A stretch of 64,000 nt of DNA from Streptomyces minutiscleroticus (GTDB lineage: Bacteria > Actinomycetota > Actinomycetes > Streptomycetales > Streptomycetaceae), in NCBI RefSeq assembly GCF_014650875.1, contig NZ_BMVU01000001.1, positions 124,001-188,000 on the forward strand. Reading direction: 5' to 3'. The position numbers and the translations under genes were made by a program. The notes under the pieces were generated by a model. It was not told the DNA's origin, ran no database searches, and saw only the letters and a program-made list of their open reading frames with translations. Positions 51,001 to 58,797 of this stretch are shown here, piece after piece; position 1 is the first letter of the stretch; each line of letters begins with the position of its first letter.

Positions 51001-51299
51001 AGGCGCTCGGCATCGGCCCGGTCGTCGGCACCCGTACCTGGGGCGGCGTCGTCGGCATCGACAGCCGCTACCGCCTGGTCGACGGCACGCTCGTCACCCA
51101 GCCGAAGTACGCCTTCTGGCTGGACGGGTACGGCTGGGGCGTGGAGAACCACGGCGTGGACCCCGACATCGAGGTGGTCCAGGCGCCGCAGGACCACGCC
51201 GCGGGCCGCGACACCCAGCTCGACGAGGCGGTCCGCACGGCCCTGGCGTCCCTGGAGCAGAACCCGCCGAAGACGGCGCCGCGACTGCCCGGGGAGTGA
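48087..51299 (+). CDS. Tricorn-like S41 protease
   Basis: A 1070-aa cytosolic peptidase of the tricorn family, which cuts peptides released by the proteasome. Residues about 10-330 and 340-650 are two beta-propellers made of WD40-like/TolB-like blades (HPRISPDGTRIAWTSLRDG, SPAFTADGKHLAFLSARS). A C1 helical part follows (WRQMYDEAGRLMRDNFWRPD), a PDZ at about 770-860, and the S41 catalytic C2 domain with EFSGSDGDIVNAA (Ser nucleophile near 964) and GTSHAYV (His near 739). No signal peptide. The catalytic motifs appear complete. I chose GTG 48087 as explained for its promoter. Confidence 0.93.
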   Translation: MTQSAQSAYLRFPHLHGELLAFTAEDDVWVAPLDGGRAWRVSADNVPVNHPRISPDGTRIAWTSLRDGAPEVHLAPVDGGPAERLTYWGDARTQVRGWTPDGQVLAISAQGQASLRRSWARAVPLDGGPATTLPYGPVGDVAYGPDGQVVLLSATMNREAAWWKRYRGGTAGKLWIDRTGDGEFVRLHEDLDGNVEAPSWAGERIVFLSDHEGVGAVYSSLADGSDLRRHTPVDEGAFYARHATTDGTRVVYASAGELWLLDDLDGAEPRRLDVRLGGQRVDLQPYPVRAAHWFGSAAPDHTGRGSAVCVRGAVHWVTHRSGPARALAAEQGVRARLPRAFRADGEEHVVWVTDAEGDDALEFAPATGTAPGATPRRLAAGQLGRVLGLAVAPDGSRAAVASHDGRVLLVERETGEVREVDRSEDGDVSGLVFSPDSAWLAWSHPGPSPLRRLKLANTADLSVTEATPLRFRDYSPAFTADGKHLAFLSARSFDPVYDEHVFDLVFVGGSRPYLITLAATTPSPFGPQRHGRPFDAPDKDETPDSEGSPATRIDLDGLADRIVPFPVEAARYSTLRAAKDGVLWLRHPVRGVLGSSRATPDDPDPRSELERYDLVQRRVEHLAVDADHYTVTGDGKRVLLWTDGKLKVVPSDRRASNDEESDTNITVDLSRVRRTVDPAAEWRQMYDEAGRLMRDNFWRPDLGGVDWDAVLDRYRPVLDRVATHDDLVDLLWEVQGELGTSHAYVTPRGGGRGERQGLLGADVSRHEDGSWRIDRILPSETSDPDARAPLSAPGVAVRAGDAIVAVGGQPVDPVKGPGPLLVGTAGKPVELTILPAGGGDPRHAVVVPVADEEPLRYHAWVADRRAYVHDRSGGRLGYLHVPDMVGSGWAQLHRDLRVEVARDGLVVDLRENRGGHTSQLVVEKLARRIVGWDLPRGARPQSYPEDAPRGPVVAVANEFSGSDGDIVNAAIKALGIGPVVGTRTWGGVVGIDSRYRLVDGTLVTQPKYAFWLDGYGWGVENHGVDPDIEVVQAPQDHAAGRDTQLDEAVRTALASLEQNPPKTAPRLPGE

Positions 51300-51347
51300 C
51301 CGCCCGGCGGGGTGGCGGACCGGCCGGTCCGCCACCCCGCCGGGCGG
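51300..51347. terminator. 48-bp perfect palindrome after the Tricorn gene
   Basis: Bases 51300-51323 are the exact reverse complement of 51324-51347, beginning CCGCCCGGCGGGGTGGCGG. It starts one base after the stop codon and has no loop. A very stable terminator is the simplest reading. Confidence 0.8.
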
Positions 51348-51449
51348 CCCGTCGCCCCGCGGGCGCCCGGGACACGGGCGCCCGGCGCGGGCCGCTAGCA
51401 TGCCCGTCGTACGTCATACGTCGTGCCGACCGGTGGAGGAGCGAGCGGG

Positions 51450-51806
51450 ATGTCAGGTGAGGCGCAGGCCGACTGCCTGTTCTGCAGGATCGTCGAGGGC
51501 AGCGTCCCGGCGACCGTCGTGCGCGAGAGCGAGACGACCCTCGCCTTCCGCGACATAAACCCCCAGGCGCCCACCCACGTGCTGGTCATCCCCAAGGCCC
51601 ACCACCCGGACGCCGCCTCCCTGGCCGCCGCCGACCCGGCGCTCACCGCCGACGTGCTGCGCACCGCCGGCGAGGTCGCCGCCGACGAGAAGCTCGGCGA
51701 CGGCTACCGGATCGTCCTCAACACCGGCAAGGACGCCGGGCAGACCGTCTTCCACGTGCACGCCCACGTGCTCGGCGGCCGCGGCCTGCAGTGGCCCCCG
51801 GGGTAG
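51450..51806 (+). CDS. HIT family nucleotide hydrolase
   Basis: A 118-aa histidine-triad protein of the HINT branch, which hydrolyses nucleoside phosphoramidates such as AMP-NH2. It has DCLFCRIVEGSVPATVV, HVLVIPKAHHPDAASL, the Asn-rich loop RIVLNTGKDAGQTVFHVHAH and the triad HVHAHV. The CxxC at the N-terminus may bind zinc. GGAGGA at 51435-51440 is a strong ribosome binding site, in contrast to the leaderless genes around it. It is followed six bases later by the RNase Z-like gene, so the two are probably co-transcribed. Confidence 0.94.
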   Translation: MSGEAQADCLFCRIVEGSVPATVVRESETTLAFRDINPQAPTHVLVIPKAHHPDAASLAAADPALTADVLRTAGEVAADEKLGDGYRIVLNTGKDAGQTVFHVHAHVLGGRGLQWPPG

Positions 51807-51812
51807 TCCGCC

Positions 51813-52718
51813 GTGTCCGTACGCGAACTGGTGGTCCTGGGCACCGCCAGCCAGGTGCCCACCCGGCACCGCAACCACAACGGCTACCTGCTGCGCTGGG
51901 ACGGCGAGGGCATCCTCTTCGACCCCGGTGAGGGCACCCAGCGCCAGATGCTGCGCGCCGGGGTCGCCGCGCACGACCTGAACCGGATCTGCGTCACGCA
52001 CTTCCACGGCGACCACTGCCTGGGCCTGGCCGGCGTCATCCAGCGCGTCAACCTCGACCGGGTCCCGCACGAGGTCACCGCGCACTACCCGAGGAGCGGC
52101 CAGCACTTCTACGACCGGCTGCGGTACGCGACCGCCTACCGCGAGACCGTCCCGCTCACCGAGGCGCCGGTCGACGCCGACGGCGTGCTCGCCACCGCGC
52201 CCTCGTACACGCTGGAGGCGCGCCGCCTCTCCCACCCCGTCGAGTCGTACGGCTACCGGCTCGTGGAGCCCGACGGGCGGCGGATGCTGCCCGCGCTCCT
52301 CGCCGAGCACGGTCTCAGGGGGCCCGACGTCGGCCGCATCCAGCGCGAGGGCGTCCTCGGCGGCGTCACGCTCGACCAGGTCAGCGAGGTGCGGCGCGGG
52401 CAGCGCTTCGCCTTCGTGATGGACACCCGGCTGTGCGACGGCGTGCACGCGCTCGCCGAGGGCTGCGACATGCTCGTCATCGAGTCCACCTTCCTCGACG
52501 AGGACGAGCCGCTGGCCACCGAGCACGGCCACCTCACCGCCGGGCAGGCGGCCCGCGTGGCGCGCGAGGCGGGCGTGCGGCACCTGGTGCTGACCCACTT
52601 CAGCCAGCGCTACACCGACCCCGAGGAGTTCGAGCGGCAGGCGCGGGCCGCGGGCTTCGAGGGCGAGCTGACGGTGGCGTACGACCTGCTGCGGGTGCCG
52701 GTACCGAAACGCAGGTGA
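51813..52718 (+). CDS. Ribonuclease Z-like MBL-fold protein
   Basis: A 301-aa protein with the tRNase Z type of metallo-beta-lactamase fold: [48 protein letters not shown] (HxHxDH), [17 protein letters not shown] and [10 protein letters not shown]. RNase Z removes 3' trailers from tRNA precursors, which would matter here because the alanine tRNA genes lack an encoded CCA. The exosite arm is present in short form. The GTG start lies six bases after the HIT gene stop. The rnz assignment is likely but homologous hydrolases exist. Confidence 0.88.
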   Translation: MSVRELVVLGTASQVPTRHRNHNGYLLRWDGEGILFDPGEGTQRQMLRAGVAAHDLNRICVTHFHGDHCLGLAGVIQRVNLDRVPHEVTAHYPRSGQHFYDRLRYATAYRETVPLTEAPVDADGVLATAPSYTLEARRLSHPVESYGYRLVEPDGRRMLPALLAEHGLRGPDVGRIQREGVLGGVTLDQVSEVRRGQRFAFVMDTRLCDGVHALAEGCDMLVIESTFLDEDEPLATEHGHLTAGQAARVAREAGVRHLVLTHFSQRYTDPEEFERQARAAGFEGELTVAYDLLRVPVPKRR

Positions 52719-52726
52719 CCAGGCCG

Positions 52727-52732
52727 TACGAT
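52727..52732 (+). promoter_or_regulatory. -10 element of the deaminase gene
   Basis: TACGAT ends six bases before the ATG at 52739 (three before the adjacent ATG at 52736). Confidence 0.45.
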
Positions 52733-52738
52733 GCGATG

Positions 52739-53740
52739 ATGCCCCTACCCAAAGCCGAACTGCACCTGCACATCGAAGGCACACTCGAACCGGAGCTGGC
52801 CTTCGCGCTCGCCGAGCGCAACGGCGTCGAGCTGCCGTACGCCGACGAGGACGCCCTGCGCGAGGTCTACAGCTTCTCCGACCTCCAGTCGTTCCTGGAC
52901 CTGTACTACGAACTGATGGCGGTCCTGCGCACCGAGCAGGACTTCGCGGACCTCGCCGACGCCTACCTCGCGCGGGCCGCCGCGCAGGGCGTGCGGCACG
53001 CGGAGATCTTCTTCGACCCGCAGGCCCACACCTCGCGCGGCGTCGGCATCGGCACGGTGGTCGAGGGGCTCGCCCGCGCCCTGGACCGCAGCGAGGAGCG
53101 GCACGGCGTCTCCACCGGGTTGATCCTGTGCTTCCTGCGGGACGAACCGGCCGAGTCCGCCCTGGAGACACTGGAGGCGGCCCGCCCGTACCTGCACCGG
53201 ATCGTCGGGGTCGGCCTGGACTCGGCCGAGGTCGGCAACCCGCCGGCGAAGTTCCGCGCGGTGTACGAGGCGGCGGCCGCGCTCGGGCTGCGCCGGGTCG
53301 CCCACGCGGGCGAGGAGGGCCCGCCGGAGTACATCGCCGAGGCGCTCGACGTGCTCGGCGTGGAGCGCGTCGACCACGGGCTGCGCTGCATGGAGGACCC
53401 CGCCCTCGTGGAGCGGCTGGTGCGCGAGCGGGTGCCGCTGACCCTGTGCCCGCTGTCGAACGTCCGGCTGCGCGCCGTCGAGGACCTGGCGCACCACCCG
53501 CTGCCCGCGATGCTGGACGCGGGCCTGCTGTGCACGGTCAACTCCGACGACCCGGCGTACTTCGGCGGCTACGCCGAGGACAACCTCCGCGCCGTCCGCG
53601 ACACCCTCGGGCTGAGCCGGGAGCGGCTGCGCGAGCTGGCCCGCAACTCCTTCCTCGCGGCGTTCCTCGACCACGACGAGGAGCGCAGGGCGCGCTACCT
53701 CGCCGAGGTCGAGGCGTACGACTTCGAGCGGGAGGGATAG
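52739..53740 (+). CDS. Adenine deaminase-like member of the adenosine deaminase family
   Basis: A 333-aa zinc enzyme. Metal ligands lie in KAELHLHIEGTLEPEL (HxH), AHAGEEGPPEYI and NSDDPAYFGGY, and the catalytic Glu in HAGEEGPPE. The motifs LQSFLDLYYELMAVLRTEQD, FFDPQAHTSRG, GLDSAEVGNPPAKF and VNSDDPAYFGGY agree better with the bacterial adenine deaminases I remember (the PA0148 type) than with true adenosine deaminase, so hydrolysis of adenine to hypoxanthine is my preferred call. The usual automatic label is adenosine deaminase. Two adjacent ATG codons (52736 and 52739) are possible starts. Confidence 0.85.
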   Translation: MPLPKAELHLHIEGTLEPELAFALAERNGVELPYADEDALREVYSFSDLQSFLDLYYELMAVLRTEQDFADLADAYLARAAAQGVRHAEIFFDPQAHTSRGVGIGTVVEGLARALDRSEERHGVSTGLILCFLRDEPAESALETLEAARPYLHRIVGVGLDSAEVGNPPAKFRAVYEAAAALGLRRVAHAGEEGPPEYIAEALDVLGVERVDHGLRCMEDPALVERLVRERVPLTLCPLSNVRLRAVEDLAHHPLPAMLDAGLLCTVNSDDPAYFGGYAEDNLRAVRDTLGLSRERLRELARNSFLAAFLDHDEERRARYLAEVEAYDFEREG

Positions 53741-53833
53741 GGCCGGGGGGTCGCGCAGGCCGGGTCGCGCAGGCCGGACGGACCCCGCCGTCCGGGCACG
53801 GGCCTCCGGCCGGCCTGCGGGCCCCGCCCGGGC

Positions 53834-55174
53834 TCAGCCCTCGGCGGCCGGGCCCGGCGCGGCCGCGGTGAGCTGCGGGCCCGCCGTGCCGTACTCCCGG
53901 CGGTCGGCCGCACGGGTTTCGACCTCGATCTCCACGACCGGCTGCTCCGGCGCGCCGACCTCGGGGACCGTGCCCGTGGGCGCGCCCGCGGTGGCGGCCA
54001 GGACGGCGACGGGCGTACCGCCGCGGCGGCGCACGGCGCCGGGCAGCAGTGGCCGGCCGCCGGTGTGCAGGGCGACGGCGGCCAGCGGCAGCGCGAGGGC
54101 CAGCAGCAGCGCGGCCAGGGTCAGGCCCATCCCTGGGTAGCCCGCGGCCGCCGAGAGCAGACTGCCGGCCAGCGGGCCGCACGCCGTGCCGAGCGAGGAC
54201 GCCGAGCCCGCGAGCACGGCCCAGCGGCCGCGCGGGTCCAGCGAGGCGGCGAGGCCCATCAGGTACGACAGCACGATCGGGTAGAGCGTGTTCCAGGCGA
54301 TCTCGCCGCCCGCGAAGCCGGCGAGACCGTCGGCGCGGGCGCTGACGAGGACGGAGCCGGCGATCAGCGCGGTGCCCACGCCGATCGGCAGGGCCCGGCC
54401 GAGCCGCGCGCCCAGCGCGCCCGCGCCGAGCACGCCGACCAGCCCGGCGCCCAGCGCGATCGCGAACACGGCGCCGACGGTGACCTCGCTCAGGCCCGCC
54501 TGCTCGGTGCCGATGCGGCTGCTGACGCCCCACAGGGAGTTCTGCGCCATGGACCAGCAGAGCATCGCGGCGGCGAGCACCAGGCCCGGGCGGCGGTAGG
54601 GCAGCCGGCCCGCGGGGGCCGCCGTGTGCCCGGCCGCGGACGTGCCGCCGAGGCGGGCGGTGGCGGGCCACACCAGCAGGGCCGTGAGCGCGAGCGCGGC
54701 GAACGGCAGCCCGTGTCCGGGGCCGAGGTGCGGCACCGTCAGGTACAGGGCCCCGGCCAGCGCGGACACGCTGAGCAGGCCGAGCGTGGAGCCGCGGTGC
54801 GGGTCGCGCAGCGCGGCGATGCCGGTGGCGGCCACGGTGGTGGCGGTGCCGGAGCCGAGGCCGCCGAGGACGGCGCCCGCGACGACGGCGGGGACGGAGC
54901 CCGACACGGCGGCGAGGCCGTAGCCGGCGACGGCGAGCAGCAGCCCGGCGCGGGCGGTGCGCCGCACGCCGAGGCGTTCGACGCGGGAGGCCAGCAGGAA
55001 GCCGGCCGTGGCGGAGCTCAGCAGCAGCGCGCTGCCGACCGAGCCCGCCTGGGTGGCGGTGAGCGGAAGCGAGGCGTCGAGCCTGCCGACGGTGGTGGGG
55101 AGGAGGTAGGAGGCCAGGTAGCCGGCCGTGAAGACGGCGACGAGCGGCCAGGGGGCGGTGCGGGGGGAGGACAC
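53834..55174 (-). CDS. MFS transporter
   Basis: A 446-aa major facilitator protein with about twelve membrane helices (first WPLVAVFTAGYLASYLLPTT). The signature loop ERLGVRRTARAG between helices 2 and 3 and GGLGSGTATTVAATGIAAL in helix 4-5 fit the family. The last 80 residues are a Pro/Ala/Glu-rich cytoplasmic tail. I chose the GTG at 55174 (VSSPRTAPWPL) from the first helix; the frame is open to 55387 with implausible sequence. It is convergent with the deaminase gene. A CACGAAGTCGTG palindrome at 55272 lies in its upstream region. Substrate unknown. Confidence 0.82.
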   Translation of the reverse strand: MSSPRTAPWPLVAVFTAGYLASYLLPTTVGRLDASLPLTATQAGSVGSALLLSSATAGFLLASRVERLGVRRTARAGLLLAVAGYGLAAVSGSVPAVVAGAVLGGLGSGTATTVAATGIAALRDPHRGSTLGLLSVSALAGALYLTVPHLGPGHGLPFAALALTALLVWPATARLGGTSAAGHTAAPAGRLPYRRPGLVLAAAMLCWSMAQNSLWGVSSRIGTEQAGLSEVTVGAVFAIALGAGLVGVLGAGALGARLGRALPIGVGTALIAGSVLVSARADGLAGFAGGEIAWNTLYPIVLSYLMGLAASLDPRGRWAVLAGSASSLGTACGPLAGSLLSAAAGYPGMGLTLAALLLALALPLAAVALHTGGRPLLPGAVRRRGGTPVAVLAATAGAPTGTVPEVGAPEQPVVEIEVETRAADRREYGTAGPQLTAAAPGPAAEG

Positions 55175-55271
55175 GGGCGTTCCCAGGGCATGCGGAAGGA
55201 GCGGCACAGGAAAGAGGGAGGGGAGGCTGCGGCTGTCGACGGACAGGAACGCGCGGGCAATTTGTATCAAG

Positions 55272-55283
55272 CACGAAGTCGTG
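55272..55283. promoter_or_regulatory. 12-bp inverted repeat upstream of the MFS gene
   Basis: CACGA-AG-TCGTG lies about 100 bases upstream of the MFS start, near the AT-rich TTTGTATCAA (55261-55270), which on the minus strand gives a -10-like TGATACAAA. The 282-bp gap 55175-55456 holds no gene. Confidence 0.35.
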
Positions 55284-55456
55284 TCACGAAGCCGGGAAGC
55301 CGTGATCTGAGACACATGTGGTTTGCGCTCGCCCCCAAGGGGTAGCAACTTTGCCCCTCTGTCGCCTCCGCATCGCCCGGACGTCACTTCGAGGGCATGC
55401 CGAAACCCCCTCCGACGTGCGGAGTCGAGGTCTCTTCGAGGGCGGCCGGGTGCCGT

Positions 55457-56275
55457 TCAGCGCCAGTGCGGAGCGGCCGCCGTGCCGCCGGGGGCCGCCG
55501 CCTCGATCTTCAGCCGGATCTCCCGCATCACGGCGACGATCCGCTCCTCGTGGGCCGGTGTCAGCCGGGCCGCCGGCACGGAGCAGCTGACGGCGTCCTG
55601 TGCCGGGCTGTCGTAGCGCAGCGCGAAGCCGAAGCCGACGATGCCGAGGACGCCCTCCTCGCGGTCCACGGAGTACCCGCGCTCCCGGGTCGCCGCGAGG
55701 TCGGCCAGCAGTGCCGCCCGGTCGGTGTGCGTGTGGGGCGTCAGGGCCTCGTACGGACCCTCGGGCAGCTCCGCGTCCGGCCGTTCGGCCAGCAGCGCCT
55801 TGCCGAGCGCGCCCACGTGCGCGGGCAGCCGACGGCCCACGCGGCTGATCGTGCGCAGGTACTCGTGGGACTCCCGGGTCGCGAGGTAGGCGACGTCGCG
55901 GCCGTCCAGGCGGGCCAGGTGGATGGTCTCGCCGAGCGCCTCCGAGGCCTCGTCGAGGTAGGGGCGCACGACGCGCACGCGCGGGTCGGAGTCCAGGTAG
56001 CCGGTGCCGGTCAGCAGGGCGTGGATGCCGATGCCGTACAGGGAGCCGGTGACGTCCGTGCGCACCCAGCCGCGGGCGATCAGGGTCTGCAGCAGCGCGT
56101 ACATGGAGCTGCGCGGCACGTCCAGCTCGTCCGCGAGCTCCTGGAGGCGCGCGGGGCGGTCGCCGCGCGCGGCCAGCAGTTCCAGCAGGTCCACCGTGCG
56201 GGCCGCCGACTTCACCTCGCGCACGCCGGCCGTCTCCCGGTGTGCGCGCGCGGCCCCGAACCCTGTCTCCGACAT
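55457..56275 (-). CDS. IclR family transcriptional regulator
   Basis: A 272-aa regulator with an N-terminal winged helix (VKSAARTVDLLELLAARGDR, then LQELADELDVPRSSMYALLQ) and the C-terminal IclR effector domain (LDGRDVAYLATRESHEYLRT, PAHVGALGKALLAERP, GYSVDREEGVLGIVGFG). The ATG at 56275 starts MSETGFGAARAHR; the much longer open frame upstream is GC shadow over the dehydratase gene. It is divergent from the sugar-acid dehydratase gene, the classic layout for a local repressor whose effector is the pathway substrate (inference). Confidence 0.92.
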   Translation of the reverse strand: MSETGFGAARAHRETAGVREVKSAARTVDLLELLAARGDRPARLQELADELDVPRSSMYALLQTLIARGWVRTDVTGSLYGIGIHALLTGTGYLDSDPRVRVVRPYLDEASEALGETIHLARLDGRDVAYLATRESHEYLRTISRVGRRLPAHVGALGKALLAERPDAELPEGPYEALTPHTHTDRAALLADLAATRERGYSVDREEGVLGIVGFGFALRYDSPAQDAVSCSVPAARLTPAHEERIVAVMREIRLKIEAAAPGGTAAAPHWR

Positions 56276-56341
56276 GCGCCGATCGTAGTCGCGGCGGGGC
56301 CGGTCCGACCGGCCCGCGGCCGGCCTGACCGTGCGGACCCA

Positions 56342-56370
56342 TTGACGCCACCGGTCCGCCTCTCTACTCT
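56342..56370 (+). promoter_or_regulatory. Consensus-like promoter of the glucarate-dehydratase gene
   Basis: TTGACG (56342-56347), 17-bp spacer, TACTCT (56365-56370). This is the best match to a housekeeping promoter that I see in the window. Start expected near 56377. Confidence 0.75.
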
Positions 56371-56377
56371 CCATCTT

Positions 56378-56402
56378 CATACGTGGATGATGTCTACATA
56401 CG
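56378..56402. promoter_or_regulatory. Candidate IclR operator
   Basis: CATACG occurs at 56378-56383 and 56397-56402, 19 bp apart (about two helix turns). Between them GTGGA-N5-TCTAC (56383-56397) is an inverted repeat with one mismatch. It begins at the predicted transcription start, so bound protein would block initiation. Confidence 0.5.
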
Positions 56403-56509
56403 GAGACAGCGTGCGGGTCGCCGACGGTGCCGTGAGGGAGCCGCCGCACCGCCCGGCCCTCTCGCCGCCCGCCGATCCGACCCGCCCCGGACCCCGTAGG
56501 AGCCGCCCT

Positions 56510-57865
56510 GTGACCGCCGCCGGAACCCGCGACCTCACCATCACCGAGGTGCGGCTCACGCCGATCCTCGTCGCCGACCCGCCGCTGCTGAACACCCAGG
56601 GCGTCCACCAGCCGTACACGCCCCGCCTGATCGTCGAGGTGGTCCTCGCCGACGGGACCACCGGAGTCGGCGAGACCTACGGCGACACCAAGTACCTGGA
56701 GCTGGCCCGGCCCTTCGCCGAACTGCTCGTGGGCCGCCAGGCGCACGACCTCAACGGGCTGTTCACCGTCGCCGACGAGGTCGCCGTCGACCGGTCGCGG
56801 GTGGTCGACCAGGTCGACGTCGGCGGTCTGCGCGGCGTCCAGACCGCCGACAAGCTCCGGCTCTCCGTCGTCTCCGGCTTCGAGGTGGCCTGCCTCGACG
56901 CCTACGGCAAGGCCCTCGGCCTGCCCGTGCACGCGCTGCTGGGCGGCAAGGTCCGCGACGCCGTCGAGTACAGCGCGTACCTGTTCTACAAGTGGGCCGA
57001 CCACCCCGAGGGCGTGAAGAGCGAGAAGGACGACTGGGGCGCCGCCGTCGACCCGGCCGGGGTCGTCGAGCAGGCCCGCAGGTTCACGGAGCGGTACGGC
57101 TTCACCTCCTTCAAGCTCAAGGGCGGCGTCTTCCCGCCCGAGGAGGAGATCGCCGCGGTCCGGGCGCTCGCCGAGGCGTTCCCCGGGCACCCGCTGCGCC
57201 TCGACCCCAACGGCGCCTGGTCCGTGGAGACCTCCCTGAAGGTCGCCGACGCCCTCGCGGACGTCCTGGAGTACCTGGAGGACCCGGCGCTGGGCACCGC
57301 GGCGATGGCCGAGGTGGCCGCCCGGCTGAAGGGGGCGGCGCGAGGCGTCTCGGACGGGGGCGGCGGGCGGCGGGCGGGCGTCCCGCTGGCGACGAACATG
57401 TGCGTGACGACCTTCGCGGAGATCAAGGAGGCGTTCACCAAGGACGCCGTCCAGGTCGTGCTCTGCGACCACCACTACTGGGGCGGGCTGCGCAACACCC
57501 GCGAGCTGGCGGCGATCTGCCGCGCGTTCGGTGTCGACGTGTCCATGCACTCCAACACCCACCTGGGGATATCCCTCGCCGCGATGACCCATGTCGCCTC
57601 GACCGTCCCCGGCCTGCACCACGCCTGCGACTCCCACTACCCCTGGCAGTCCGAGGACGTGCTGACCGAGCGCATCGCCTTCGAGGGCGGCAGGGTGCGG
57701 GTCTCCGACGCGCCCGGCCTCGGCGTCGAACTCGACCGCGACAAGCTGGCCCTCCTGCACCGGCGGTGGCTCGACGACGACGGCACGCTGCGCGAGCGCG
57801 ACGACGCGGCCGCCATGCGCGTCGCCGACCCGGACTGGGTGACGCCGGCGGTCCCGCGCTGGTGA
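56510..57865 (+). CDS. Glucarate dehydratase-like enolase-superfamily enzyme
   Basis: Dehydrates an acid sugar, most likely D-glucarate, to 5-keto-4-deoxyglucarate. The 451-aa product has an N-terminal capping domain (LNTQGVHQPYTPRLIVEVVL) and a barrel with the KxK motif (FTSFKLKGGVFPPEEE), metal ligands in RLDPNGAWS and YLEDPALG, TNMCVT, and the catalytic His in MHSNTHLGISLAAM. Compared with E. coli GlucD there is a Gly/Arg-rich insertion of about 14 residues (ARGVSDGGGGRRAG) just before PLATNM. GTG 56510 has TAGGAG eight bases upstream. The MFS symporter gene lies downstream, consistent with uptake and catabolism of sugar acid under the IclR regulator. Confidence 0.9.
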   Translation: MTAAGTRDLTITEVRLTPILVADPPLLNTQGVHQPYTPRLIVEVVLADGTTGVGETYGDTKYLELARPFAELLVGRQAHDLNGLFTVADEVAVDRSRVVDQVDVGGLRGVQTADKLRLSVVSGFEVACLDAYGKALGLPVHALLGGKVRDAVEYSAYLFYKWADHPEGVKSEKDDWGAAVDPAGVVEQARRFTERYGFTSFKLKGGVFPPEEEIAAVRALAEAFPGHPLRLDPNGAWSVETSLKVADALADVLEYLEDPALGTAAMAEVAARLKGAARGVSDGGGGRRAGVPLATNMCVTTFAEIKEAFTKDAVQVVLCDHHYWGGLRNTRELAAICRAFGVDVSMHSNTHLGISLAAMTHVASTVPGLHHACDSHYPWQSEDVLTERIAFEGGRVRVSDAPGLGVELDRDKLALLHRRWLDDDGTLRERDDAAAMRVADPDWVTPAVPRW

Positions 57866-58797
57866 GAGCCGCCGTCCGGCGAGGGGCGGGCCACGGCCCG
57901 GCGCCGGACGAGGGGGACCACCGCCGGTGGCGGAGGCGCCCGCTCCCGGTGGCGGCGGCCACCGTCGGCGGTGGGGCTCCGCTCCCGGTGGTGGCGACGG
58001 CCCGCCGCCGGCGGGTGCGCTCACTGCCGGTGGCGGACATCCGCTTCCGGTGGTGGCGACGGCCCGCCGCCGGTGCCGGAGGCCCGCCTCGGCGGCGGCA
58101 GCCGCAGTCGACAGCGCAGCCCGCGCCGACGGCGGCGGCCCACCGTGGTCGGCAGGGGCCCGTCGCCGACGCGAGGGTGCCCACGGGCACCGGTGGTGGC
58201 CCGCCGCCGGTGCCGGAGGCCCGCCTCGGCGGCGGCAGCCGCGGTCGACGGCGGCGGCTCGGCGTCCTTGGTGGCAGCCCTCGCCGACGGCAGCGGTCCA
58301 CCGCTGTCTGCAGTGCGCCGTCCTCGGCGGCAGCCCCCGCCGATGGCGGCGGCCCGCCGCCGACGGCGCGGTGCCTCGCCGACGGCGCGGTGCCCGCCGC
58401 TGACGGTACGGTCCGCCGCCGACGGCGGCGGACCGCCGTCCGCCCGGTCATCCGCCGTCACCAGGGGCGGCCCGCCGTCCCGGCGGCGGAGACCCCTCCA
58501 CCGGAGGCGCCGGTGGCCGGGCCGCCACCGGCGTGACGCCCCACCGCCCCGTCGACGGGCCGTCCCCGGCGGCGGTGGCGGGGCGGTCGTCGGCGCCGGT
58601 GGAACGGCCACCGGCGCCGACGACGGTGACCGTTCCACCCCGCGGCGAGCCCTTCCCGGCCGCCACCCGCGGTGCCCCCCACCCGTCCGGCGGTCCGAGC
58701 CGCCCGCCGGACGGACACCGCGTACGGGCTCCCGGGGCCGGGAGGTCAGCGAGACCCGGCCCGCCCCTTCCCCCTCCTGCCACGATCGGAGCCGCTC
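57866..58797. repeat. 932-bp repeat-rich GC spacer
   Basis: An array of CCGGTGGTGGC and GGCGGCGGC words. Exact or near-exact direct repeats include a 33-bp element at 57979 and 58041 (one mismatch) and a 43-bp element at 58063-58105 and 58200-58242, whose second arm shows one change just beyond. To 58500 it is dominated by CCGCCG and GGCGG; from 58500 by PRO-like codons. Long frames exist on both strands because stop codons are scarce; none is protein-like. It interrupts what would otherwise be a dehydratase-transporter operon. Confidence 0.75.

Noticed and set aside
56276..58024. Long minus-strand extension of the IclR frame
   Set aside because: The region encodes the dehydratase on the other strand; IclR domain begins just after the ATG at 56275.
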